A DNA stretch of 64,000 nt from Flavobacteriales bacterium UBA2669 (GTDB taxonomy: Bacteria > Bacteroidota > Bacteroidia > Flavobacteriales_E > Vicingaceae): contig DEMN01000001.1 of NCBI GenBank assembly GCA_002359215.1, positions 106,902 through 170,901 on the forward strand, in the 5' to 3' direction. This document shows, in pieces, positions 35,866 to 43,582 of the stretch; position 1 is the first letter of the stretch; each line of letters starts with the position of its first letter. The notes beneath the pieces are model-generated. The model saw only the letters and a program-made list of their open reading frames with translations, was not told the DNA's origin and did no database searches. Both the position numbers and the translations under genes were made by a program.

Positions 35866-38034
35866 TTAGAATCTATCAGCATTCATCACTTTAGTCCATG
35901 CGTTTACAAAATCGTGCACAAATTTTTCTTTATTATCATCTTGAGCATAAACTTCTGCATAAGAGCGTAATATAGAGTTGGAACCAAAAGCTAAATCAAC
36001 ACGCGTAGCAGTCCATTTTGTTTCTCCAGATTTTCTATCTACAATGTTGTATAGATTTTCATTAACAGGTTTCCAGATGTATTTCATATCGGTAAGATTT
36101 ACAAAAAAATCATTACTTAACACTCCAATTTTATCGGTAAAAATACCATGTTTAGTTCCTCCATGATTTGTTCCTAACACACGCATTCCGCCAATCAAAA
36201 CAGTCATTTCTGGAGCGGTTAACCCCATTAGTTGTGTTCTATCTAATAATAATTCTTCGGGATTTACTGTGTAATCTTTTTTCAACCAGTTTCTAAAACC
36301 ATCATGTATTGGTTCTAGTGCATCAAAAGATGCTGCATCTGTCATTTCTGCTGTTGCATCACCTCTTCCTGCACTAAATGGAACTTTAATGTTTATACCA
36401 GCTTGTTGAGCAGCTTTTTCAACGGCAGCTGTACCTCCTAATACAATTAAATCTGCTATACTTACTTTTTTAACTAAGTCAGCTTGAATTTCTGTTAATT
36501 TATTTAATACTTTTTGCAATCTTGCTGGCTCGTTTCCTTCCCAGTCTTTTTGAGGTGCTAAACGAATTCTAGCTCCGTTAGCTCCACCTCTATAATCAGA
36601 TTTTCTAAAAGTTCTGGCACTGTCCCAAGCAGTATTTATAAGTTCAGTATTACTTAATCCGCTGTTTAATAATTTAGTTTTTAAATCTGTAACTTCTGCA
36701 TCAGATAAGGTATAATCAACTGTTGGAACAGGGTCTTGCCAAATCAGATCTTCCTTTGGTATATCTGCTCCTAAATAACGACTTTTTGGTCCTAAATCCC
36801 TGTGGGTTAATTTAAACCATGCTCTTGCAAAAACATCTTTAAAATATTCGTGGTCTTTATGAAACTGCTCTGAAATTTTTCTATACTCAGGATCCATTTT
36901 CATTGCCATATCAGCATCTGTCATGATTGGATTTCTGCGAACATTTGGTATATGTGCGTCCAATGGTTTGTCTTCTTCCTTCATATTGATAGGTTCCCAT
37001 TGACAAGCTCCAGCAGGGCTTTTTTTCAATTCCCATTCATGGTTTAATAATAAATCAAAATAAGTGTTGTTCCATCTGTCAGGAGTAGTAGTCCAAGCAC
37101 CTTCTAATCCACTAGTAACAGTGTTTTCAGCGTTTCCTTTACCTTTTGGATTCATCCAACCAAAACCTTGATCATGAATTTCTGCTCCTTCAGGAGCTTC
37201 ACCTAAAATAGACGCATCACCATTTCCGTGTGCTTTACCAACTGTGTGACCTCCGGCTGTTAGCGCTACTGTTTCTTCATCGTTCATAGCCATTCTTTTG
37301 AAAGTCATTCTAACATCTTGAGCTGTTTTTAAAGGATCTGGATTTCCATCTACACCTTCAGGATTTACATAAATTAACCCCATTTGTACAGCAGCCAACG
37401 GGTTTTCTAAAGACTCTCTGTCGGTATCGCTTGAGTAACGATTTTTAGTTGCTGCCAACCATTCTTTCTCATTTCCCCAATTAATATCTTTTTCGGGATG
37501 CCAAATGTCTTCACGACCACCGGCAAAACCAAATGTTTTAAATCCCATAGATTCGTAAGCCATATTTCCGGCAAGGATGTATAAATCTGCCCAAGAAATT
37601 TTGTTACCGTATTTTTTCTTAATCGGCCACAATAATCTACGTGCTTTATCTAAGTTACCATTGTCGGGCCAGCTGTTTAGCGGTGCAAAACGTTGGTTTC
37701 CTGTGTTACTTCCACCACGGCCATCAGCAATTCTATATGTTCCTGCAGCATGCCAAGCCATACGAATCATTAATCCGCCATAGTGTCCCCAATCGGCAGG
37801 CCACCAATCTTGATTTTCAGTCATGAATTTTTTTAAGTCGTTTTTCAATGCCTCTAAATCTAGTTTTTTAAACTCTTCGGCATAGTTAAACTCATTTCCT
37901 AACGGATTGGTTTTCGTGTCGTGTTGATGTAAAATATCTAAATTTAAAGCTTTTGGCCACCATTCCATTGTGGTGTTACTTGTTTCTGTGTTTGCCCCGT
38001 GATGAAAGGGGCATTTTCCTGTTGATTTGTCCAT
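35866..38034 (-). CDS. katG: Catalase-peroxidase
   Basis: A 722-residue bifunctional haem enzyme that breaks down hydrogen peroxide. The distal site MIRMAWHAAGTYR (about 86-98) holds the Arg-Trp-His set; MGLIYVNPEGVDG (about 217-229) holds the Tyr of the Met-Tyr-Trp adduct; the proximal His is in TAGGHTVGKAHG (about 254-265). The second, haem-free domain is present, so the length is standard. The gene starts 18 bp downstream of perR and is the likely main target of that regulator. No signal peptide: cytoplasmic. Confidence 0.97.
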   Translation of the reverse strand: MDKSTGKCPFHHGANTETSNTTMEWWPKALNLDILHQHDTKTNPLGNEFNYAEEFKKLDLEALKNDLKKFMTENQDWWPADWGHYGGLMIRMAWHAAGTYRIADGRGGSNTGNQRFAPLNSWPDNGNLDKARRLLWPIKKKYGNKISWADLYILAGNMAYESMGFKTFGFAGGREDIWHPEKDINWGNEKEWLAATKNRYSSDTDRESLENPLAAVQMGLIYVNPEGVDGNPDPLKTAQDVRMTFKRMAMNDEETVALTAGGHTVGKAHGNGDASILGEAPEGAEIHDQGFGWMNPKGKGNAENTVTSGLEGAWTTTPDRWNNTYFDLLLNHEWELKKSPAGACQWEPINMKEEDKPLDAHIPNVRRNPIMTDADMAMKMDPEYRKISEQFHKDHEYFKDVFARAWFKLTHRDLGPKSRYLGADIPKEDLIWQDPVPTVDYTLSDAEVTDLKTKLLNSGLSNTELINTAWDSARTFRKSDYRGGANGARIRLAPQKDWEGNEPARLQKVLNKLTEIQADLVKKVSIADLIVLGGTAAVEKAAQQAGINIKVPFSAGRGDATAEMTDAASFDALEPIHDGFRNWLKKDYTVNPEELLLDRTQLMGLTAPEMTVLIGGMRVLGTNHGGTKHGIFTDKIGVLSNDFFVNLTDMKYIWKPVNENLYNIVDRKSGETKWTATRVDLAFGSNSILRSYAEVYAQDDNKEKFVHDFVNAWTKVMNADRF

Positions 38035-38051
38035 AATTTAGTTTATTTAAG

Positions 38052-38465
38052 TTAGTTATTAAATTTTCCTGATATCTGAAGTTTAACTTCTTGAATGTTA
38101 AAGTTTTTTATTTTATGTGTTTTAAAATAATTTTCAATGAGTTCGTTGAGTTGCTCATCTTCATAATCTTCAATACGGTCTGTTTCTGTACAATATAAAT
38201 GATGATGATTGGTTAAAACCGAATCGTAACGCATAATGTCTTTTTCTGTTTTTACTTTACTTAGTAGCTTGTTTTCCACAAAAGAATCTAACACTTTATA
38301 TACGGTACCAACAGAAATGTTAGGATGATTTTTTTTGATGTATGCTATTATATTTTCGGCTGTTGGATGGTTTTTTAAATGGGTAATTGCCTCAAAAATA
38401 GCTACACGCTGTGGAGTTACTTTTAGTCCTTTTTCTTTTAGTGTTTTTCTATAAAAATCGCTCAT
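38052..38465 (-). CDS. perR: Fur-family peroxide regulator (PerR-like)
   Basis: A 137-residue Fur-family repressor. The winged helix is seen in KVTPQRVAIFEAIT (about 15-28) with recognition helix VGTVYKVLDSF (about 53-63). Metal-binding residues follow: NHHHLYC (about 86-92) and an Asp/Glu-rich segment DYEDE. Only one Cys is present, so the usual CxxC structural zinc site is missing, as in many Bacteroidota copies. It sits 18 bp before katG, and an AT palindrome overlaps its own -7 box, so repression relieved by peroxide of perR-katG is likely. PerR rather than Fur or Zur is inferred from katG and the operator. Confidence 0.88.
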   Translation of the reverse strand: MSDFYRKTLKEKGLKVTPQRVAIFEAITHLKNHPTAENIIAYIKKNHPNISVGTVYKVLDSFVENKLLSKVKTEKDIMRYDSVLTNHHHLYCTETDRIEDYEDEQLNELIENYFKTHKIKNFNIQEVKLQISGKFNN

Positions 38466-38488
38466 GATATTTACAAGTAATTATTCCT

Positions 38489-38507
38489 CAAAGATAATAA
38501 TTATTAT
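38489..38507 (-). promoter_or_regulatory. perR promoter with overlapping PerR-type operator
   Basis: On the minus strand TATCTTTG (38496-38489) is an exact -7 box. It abuts and overlaps the palindrome ATAATAATTATTAT (38494-38507), close to the PerR box TTATAATnATTATAA. A repressor bound here would block RNA polymerase, fitting autoregulation of perR-katG. The operator call rests on motif shape and context. Confidence 0.65.
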
Positions 38508-38591
38508 TTAGGAATTAAAGTAAATAATAAATTTTTTAGAAATTAGTTTTAGAATTTATTTGAAGTTCAGAAGATTAAATTCCTTTATGCA

Positions 38592-41396
38592 TTAATGAGC
38601 TGCTAACCAATTGTCAGCGTGGTTCATTTCTATATCTAATGGGACGCTCAATTTTACAGCATGTTCCATTTTTTCTTTTACAATTTGTTGCACTTGTTCC
38701 AATTCAGTAAGGTGCACATCAAAAATTAATTCATCATGCACTTGTAATAACATTTTAGATTTCAATTGCTTTTCTTCAAAAACAGTAAAAATGTTAATCA
38801 TTGCCATTTTAATAATATCAGCAGCAGAGCCTTGTATAGGAGCGTTTATGGCATTTCTTTCTGCATGTCCGCGTACTACAGGATTGTTGGAATTAATATC
38901 TGGCAACATTCTTCTGCGTTTCATAATGGTTTCTACATAGCCTTTTTCTTTGGCAAAGGCAATGCTACTATCCATGTAGCTTTTAATGCTAGGATATTGC
39001 TCAAAATAAGTATCTATAATTTCTTTGGCTTCTGTTCTAGAAATGTTGAGGTTTTGAGCTAATCCAAAAGCAGAAACACCATAGATAATTCCGAAATTAA
39101 CTGCTTTTGCCTTGCCTCTCATGTTTCTATCAACTTCTTCTAAACTTACATTAAATACTTTTGCAGCTGTGGCGGTGTGGATATCTTTACCTTCGTTAAA
39201 CGCTTTTAACATGTTTTCATCTTTGCTTAACGCAGCAATAATCCTCAATTCTATTTGCGAATAATCGGCAGCTAAAAGCGTGTAGTTCTTATCTCTTGGT
39301 ACAAACGCTTTTCTTATTTCTCTGCCACGAGCATCTCTTATCGGGATGTTTTGCAAATTCGGATTATTAGAACTTAATCTTCCTGTTGCTGCTACTGTTT
39401 GCATGTAGCTGGTATGTAATCTGTTGGTTTTTGGATTTACCAAATCGGGCAGCGTATCTACATAGGTAGATTTTAGTTTTTTGAGTGTTCTGTAATCTAG
39501 AATTTTAGGAACAATTTCGTGTTCGTGGATGAGTTTAGACAATACATCTTCATTGGTTTGGTACTGACCTGTTTTTGTTTTCTTCGGTTTATCAACTATT
39601 TTGAGTTTTTCAAAAAGAATTTCTCCTAATTGTTTTGGAGAATCTATGTTGAATTGGGCTCCGGATAAATCTAAAATTTCTTTTTCTAAGGTAATAATTA
39701 ACTCTTTTAGTTCATCAGACATTTTTTTGAGGGTAGCAACATCTAAATTGATACCTTCTTGCTCCATATTGGCCAACACAGCTACTAAAGGAGCCTCAAT
39801 GTCATTAAAAACTTTTTGCTGCTCTTCATCCATCATTTCCCACAAACGGTGTTTTAATTGGAGGGTAATATCAGCATCTTCACAAGCGTAATCTACTATT
39901 TCTTCGGGAGCGATATCACGCATGTTTTGTTGGTTTTTACCTTTTTTGCCAATAAGTGTTTCTATGGAAATAGGTTTGTACCCTAAATAAGCTTCGGAAA
40001 GTAAATCCATTCCGTGTCGCATATCCGGTTGAATAAGATAATGGGCTATCATGGTATCGAAAATTTTTCCTTTAACCGCAATACCGTAATTGCTCAATAC
40101 ATTGATATCGTATTTAATGTTATGTCCGATTTTTTCTGTTGTAGGGTTTTCGAATAAAGTTTTAAACTCTTCTAAAATTTGCTGGGCTTCTTCCTGATTG
40201 GCAGGAAAAGAAACATAATATGCTTGTTGAGGTTCATAAGCAAATGCGATACCAACCAATTCGGCTGCTAAAGCATTGATACTAGTAGTTTCGGTATCAA
40301 AACAAAATGATTTTTGTTGAGCTAGTTTTTTGATTAAATCAGCTCTTTTGGCAGGAGTATTTACAAAATGATATTCATGTTTGCTGTTACTAATGTCTTT
40401 TTGTTCAATGTTAGTAGGTTCGTCATCAGCTTTTTCTTCATTACTGTTGGCAGCATCAGCAAATAAATCCATTTGACCATTTCCTTGTACATTTTTGGCT
40501 GCTGCCTGAATTTGAATTTCTTTACCTAAAATTCTTTTTGCCAAATTTCTGAATTCTAATTCAGCAAATAGATTGGTAATTTTTTCTTCATCAGGACTTT
40601 CTAATTTTAAATCTTCAAAATTATATTCTAAAGGCACGTCAACAATAATGGTAGCTAACCTTTTAGAAAGTAAGCCTTGTTCTGCAAAGTTGATTACATT
40701 TTCTTTTTGTTTGCCTTTTAAATCTTCGGCATTGGCAATTAGATTTTCTACACTGCCATATTCGGAAATAAGTTTTTTAGCGGTTTTTTCTCCAATTCCG
40801 GGTATGCCGGGAATATTATCCACAGCATCACCCCAAAGTCCTAAAATGTCTATGACTTGCAAAGGATTTTCAACTTCAAATTTTTCACAAACTTCTTTAA
40901 TTCCTAATACTTGAGCAGGTTTTCCGTAGGCAGCGGGTTTATAAATAAAAGATTTTTCGGTAACTAACTGACCAAAATCTTTGTCGGGTGTCATCATATA
41001 GGTGGTAAAGCCTTCTTTTTCTGCATCTTTGGCGATGGTGCCAATTACATCATCGGCTTCAAAACCATCTTTTAATAACATTGGAATTTTAAAAGCTTCA
41101 ATAATTTGTTTGATGTAAGGTAGCGCAATTCTAATATCTTCGGGCATTTCGTGTCTTCCTGCTTTGTAATCAGAAAACTCTAACTCTCTGTTAGTGGTAG
41201 TAGGAGCATCAAAAACTACAGCAATGTGTGTTGGTTTTTGTTTTTCCAACACTTCTAATAAGGTATTGGTAAAACCCAACATGGCAGAAGTGTTTAGTCC
41301 TTTAGAATTGTATCGTTGGTTGTTACCAAAAGCAAAGTAAGCTCTGTAAATTAGTGCAAAAGCATCGAGTAGAAATAGTTTTTTTTGTTCGGCCAT
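38592..41396 (-). CDS. polA: DNA polymerase I
   Basis: A 934-residue polymerase from the ATG at 41396 (MAEQKKLFLLD); the frame extends ten residues upstream through an unlikely leader, so that later ATG is chosen. Three domains are intact: an N-terminal 5'-3' exonuclease (LLDAFALIYRAYF, then KDGFEADDVIGT), a proofreading domain with DTETTS (about 367-372), and the polymerase with DYSQIELRI (motif A), the finger KAVNFGIIYG (motif B) and QVHDELIFDV (motif C). It processes Okazaki fragments and repairs DNA. Confidence 0.97.
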   Translation of the reverse strand: MAEQKKLFLLDAFALIYRAYFAFGNNQRYNSKGLNTSAMLGFTNTLLEVLEKQKPTHIAVVFDAPTTTNRELEFSDYKAGRHEMPEDIRIALPYIKQIIEAFKIPMLLKDGFEADDVIGTIAKDAEKEGFTTYMMTPDKDFGQLVTEKSFIYKPAAYGKPAQVLGIKEVCEKFEVENPLQVIDILGLWGDAVDNIPGIPGIGEKTAKKLISEYGSVENLIANAEDLKGKQKENVINFAEQGLLSKRLATIIVDVPLEYNFEDLKLESPDEEKITNLFAELEFRNLAKRILGKEIQIQAAAKNVQGNGQMDLFADAANSNEEKADDEPTNIEQKDISNSKHEYHFVNTPAKRADLIKKLAQQKSFCFDTETTSINALAAELVGIAFAYEPQQAYYVSFPANQEEAQQILEEFKTLFENPTTEKIGHNIKYDINVLSNYGIAVKGKIFDTMIAHYLIQPDMRHGMDLLSEAYLGYKPISIETLIGKKGKNQQNMRDIAPEEIVDYACEDADITLQLKHRLWEMMDEEQQKVFNDIEAPLVAVLANMEQEGINLDVATLKKMSDELKELIITLEKEILDLSGAQFNIDSPKQLGEILFEKLKIVDKPKKTKTGQYQTNEDVLSKLIHEHEIVPKILDYRTLKKLKSTYVDTLPDLVNPKTNRLHTSYMQTVAATGRLSSNNPNLQNIPIRDARGREIRKAFVPRDKNYTLLAADYSQIELRIIAALSKDENMLKAFNEGKDIHTATAAKVFNVSLEEVDRNMRGKAKAVNFGIIYGVSAFGLAQNLNISRTEAKEIIDTYFEQYPSIKSYMDSSIAFAKEKGYVETIMKRRRMLPDINSNNPVVRGHAERNAINAPIQGSAADIIKMAMINIFTVFEEKQLKSKMLLQVHDELIFDVHLTELEQVQQIVKEKMEHAVKLSVPLDIEMNHADNWLAAH

Positions 41397-41408
41397 GAGT
41401 TTTTGCTG

Positions 41409-41416
41409 TAAAGATA
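41409..41416 (-). promoter_or_regulatory. Candidate -7 box for polA
   Basis: On the minus strand TATCTTTA, one mismatch from TAnnTTTG, lies 12 bp before the polA ATG. It falls just after the terminator of the upstream tonB genes, which supports a separate polA transcript. No clear TTG is seen at the usual distance. Confidence 0.3.
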
Positions 41417-41419
41417 AAA

Positions 41420-41450
41420 AAAACACCTTAATTTTTGGTTAAGGTGTTTT
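41420..41450 (-). terminator. Intrinsic terminator of the tonB genes
   Basis: A 12-bp stem (41420-41431 with 41439-41450) around a 7-base loop, rich in AAAACACC/GGTGTTTT. On the minus strand it is followed by an uninterrupted T run. It lies 30 bp after the TonB stop at 41481 and 24 bp before polA. Confidence 0.85.
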
Positions 41451-41480
41451 CTATATTTTTAATTTAAGAAATTAGGGAAA

Positions 41481-41942
41481 TTATTTTTTCTTTCGCTCTT
41501 TATTTTTTGTGTTTAAAACAAAATTTAGTGGAAGGTTGTATGAAACCCTTACTGTTTTACCTTTTTGCTTTCCCGGTTTCCATTTAGGAAATGATTCTAC
41601 TACACGAACAGCTTCTTCATCTAATAAAGGATGTACGCCCCTTAATACTTTTACTTCATTAATAGATCCATCTTTTTCAATAGTAAAATTGATATATACT
41701 TTACCTTCTACACCATCTTTTTTTGCTTTATTTGGATAGACAATATTAGCACCAAGAAATTTATACAAAGAATCTTGTCCACCTGGGAACTCCGGCATTT
41801 GTTCTACGATTACAAAAACATCAGTATCAATTTTTTCCTCTTCAATAGTAAAGGGTTCTTCCTTCTCAATTTCTTGGGCAAAAGAAATGCTGCCCACAAA
41901 AGTGAGCAGCATTATTAAAAATATTATTGGTTTTTGTAACAT
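41481..41942 (-). CDS. TonB-C-terminal-domain protein, secreted variant
   Basis: A 153-residue protein with a signal peptide (cleavage near FAQE, about residues 21-24), a short acidic region and a TonB C-terminal domain (about 55-143: PEFPGGQDSLYKFL through KWKPGKQKGKTVRVSYNLPL). In place of the TonB membrane anchor and proline-rich arm there is a cleavable leader, so it cannot be a normal inner-membrane energy transducer; it may be a periplasmic partner or modulator. The domain is nearly the same as that of the gene 6 bp upstream, a tandem duplicate. The family call is certain; function is not. Confidence 0.85.
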   Translation of the reverse strand: MLQKPIIFLIMLLTFVGSISFAQEIEKEEPFTIEEEKIDTDVFVIVEQMPEFPGGQDSLYKFLGANIVYPNKAKKDGVEGKVYINFTIEKDGSINEVKVLRGVHPLLDEEAVRVVESFPKWKPGKQKGKTVRVSYNLPLNFVLNTKNKERKKK

Positions 41943-41948
41943 TTGTTG

Positions 41949-42617
41949 TTATTTCAACACGAATGAAATAGGTATGTTGTAAGAAACTCTCACAGATTTA
42001 CCTCTTTGTTTTCCCGGTTTCCATTTAGGGAAACTTTTTACTACCCTTACAGCTTCTTTATCTAATAATTCGTGAACACCTCTAATTACTTTTACTGCAG
42101 TAATCGAACCGTCTTTTTCAACTGTAAAATTCACAAAAACTTTTCCTGAAATACCATTGGCTTTAGCCGCTTGTGGATATTTAACGTTTTCACCTAAGAA
42201 TTTGTATAAGGCTTGAACTCCTCCCGGAAATTCCGGCATATCTTCTACAATGGTAAAAATTTCTTCTTCTACTACTTCTTCTTCTACTTCAAAAGTTTCT
42301 ACAACAGTTTCAGCATCAGCTTCAGTATCAATTTCTATTTCTTCTTCAATTTCTACATCATCTTCCACAATTTCTATGGTTTCAGGAGCAGCAGGAGGTG
42401 GAGGAGGTGGAGGAGGTGGAGTATTTTGTTCTGTAATAGGAATAATTTCCTCTTCAATTTCTTCAACAACTAAATCTCCAAGTTCACTAGCCTGAACATC
42501 ATAAAATTTAAAGTTTATCATTGCATAAATGATGAGTAAAGAAACAACAATACCACCAAGCAGTACAGTGCCTCTAAGTTTTTCTAAATTAGCATTTGGA
42601 TTTTTTTTCGGTTCCAT
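41949..42617 (-). CDS. tonB: TonB energy-transducer protein
   Basis: A 222-residue protein with one membrane segment (about residues 14-36), an acidic Glu/Val-rich stretch containing nine consecutive prolines (PPPPPPPPP, about 67-75), and a TonB C-terminal domain (about 130-222, PEFPGGVQALYKFL to SYNIPISFVLK). It couples the proton gradient to outer-membrane receptors such as that at 60.1 kb. No ExbB/ExbD gene is near. It is first of two tandem tonB-like genes ending in one terminator. Confidence 0.9.
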   Translation of the reverse strand: MEPKKNPNANLEKLRGTVLLGGIVVSLLIIYAMINFKFYDVQASELGDLVVEEIEEEIIPITEQNTPPPPPPPPPAAPETIEIVEDDVEIEEEIEIDTEADAETVVETFEVEEEVVEEEIFTIVEDMPEFPGGVQALYKFLGENVKYPQAAKANGISGKVFVNFTVEKDGSITAVKVIRGVHELLDKEAVRVVKSFPKWKPGKQRGKSVRVSYNIPISFVLK

Positions 42618-42657
42618 AATAAAATATAGTTTGGTTGTAAAATTATTTAACCAGCCT

Positions 42658-42665
42658 CAAAGTTA
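42658..42665 (-). promoter_or_regulatory. Candidate -7 box for the tonB pair
   Basis: On the minus strand TAACTTTG matches TAnnTTTG exactly, 40 bp before the TonB ATG at 42617. A TTG at standard spacing is not found. Confidence 0.4.
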
Positions 42666-42800
42666 AAAATATTATTCGACATTTAGCAGTTAAAAAATCA
42701 AATAACTTTTAAAATTTTTAGCTTTTCTTTTCTCTGTCTTGATGCATAAACATAAATTATTCCATAAAAAAGCTGTTTTTTTGTATTATAAAATTTTACA

Positions 42801-43343
42801 ATGCAAGTAGGAGCAATAATATTGGCCGGTGGTAAAAGTTCCAGAATGGGAGTTGATAAAGGATTGATGTTGTTAAACGAAAAACCTATGGTGAAGCACG
42901 TTGTTGATGTGCTTAAGTTGGTTGCAGATGAGTTAATAATTGTTACCAATAATGAGGGATATAAACAGTTTGGATATAAAGTTATTCCTGATGAAATTAA
43001 AAATGCAGGACCTTTAGCAGGAATTTGTATCGGATTAAAACAAGCCAGTTATCATTATAATTTTGTTTTGAGTTGTGATGTCCCTTTTGTTACTAAAGAA
43101 ATGTTGAGATTGCTTAAGCAAGAAATTGTTGGTTATGATGCTGCTATTTTTGAAAAAGCGAATCATCTTCATCCATTAATTGGTATTTATTCCAAAAATT
43201 GTTTACCAGCGCTTGAAGCTGCTTTAAATAATAAAGAATTGAAGCTTAAAACTGTTCTTCATCATGTAAATGTTAAAAAAATAGAGGGAACTTTGTTTAG
43301 CGATAAGGTTTTTAAAAATATTAATTCAACATTAGATTTGTAG
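42801..43343 (+). CDS. mobA: Molybdenum cofactor guanylyltransferase
   Basis: A 180-residue nucleotidyltransferase that links GMP to molybdopterin. The N-terminal LAGGKSSRMGVDKGLM (about 8-23) is the GTP-binding signature, SCDVPFVTKEM (about 93-103) the metal-binding segment, and HLHPLIGIY the MobA signature in the C-terminal half. It is followed 2 bp later by moaD, which confirms the pathway. No other Moco gene is in the window; the operon may end here. A small gap (183 bp) separates it from tonB, with the two transcribed divergently. Confidence 0.9.
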   Translation: MQVGAIILAGGKSSRMGVDKGLMLLNEKPMVKHVVDVLKLVADELIIVTNNEGYKQFGYKVIPDEIKNAGPLAGICIGLKQASYHYNFVLSCDVPFVTKEMLRLLKQEIVGYDAAIFEKANHLHPLIGIYSKNCLPALEAALNNKELKLKTVLHHVNVKKIEGTLFSDKVFKNINSTLDL

Positions 43344-43345
43344 TT

Positions 43346-43582
43346 ATGGAATTGAGTTTAAATTATTTCGGAATGATAGCAGAAGTCACCAATGTTCAGC
43401 AAGAAAAGTTGGACATAGATGTGAAAACTATTAATGATTTAAAACTTACGTTAATTGAAAAATATCCTGCTATTACTAAGCTGAACTATCAGTTTGCGGT
43501 AAACCAACATTTAGTTGAAGATAGTTTTCAATTGAATAATGGTGATGAAATTGCTTTGTTGCCGCCTTTTGCCGGAGGTTAA
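43346..43582 (+). CDS. moaD: Molybdopterin synthase sulfur carrier subunit
   Basis: A 78-residue ubiquitin-fold protein that ends in LPPFAGG, the C-terminal Gly-Gly that receives thiocarboxylate sulfur before delivering it to precursor Z in molybdopterin synthase. Length and ending are typical. It starts 2 bp after mobA. Its TAA shares the palindromic TTAA with the stop of the convergent 'recombinase' family gene. Confidence 0.93.
   Translation: MELSLNYFGMIAEVTNVQQEKLDIDVKTINDLKLTLIEKYPAITKLNYQFAVNQHLVEDSFQLNNGDEIALLPPFAGG

Noticed and set aside
41397..41426. Ten-residue upstream extension of DNA polymerase I
   Set aside because: It runs into the terminator of the tonB genes, while MAEQKKLFLLD is the natural family start.
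42213..42495. Two plus-strand frames opposite the tonB gene
   Set aside because: Their Ser/Phe-rich translation is the antisense of the Glu-rich and proline-rich TonB linker.
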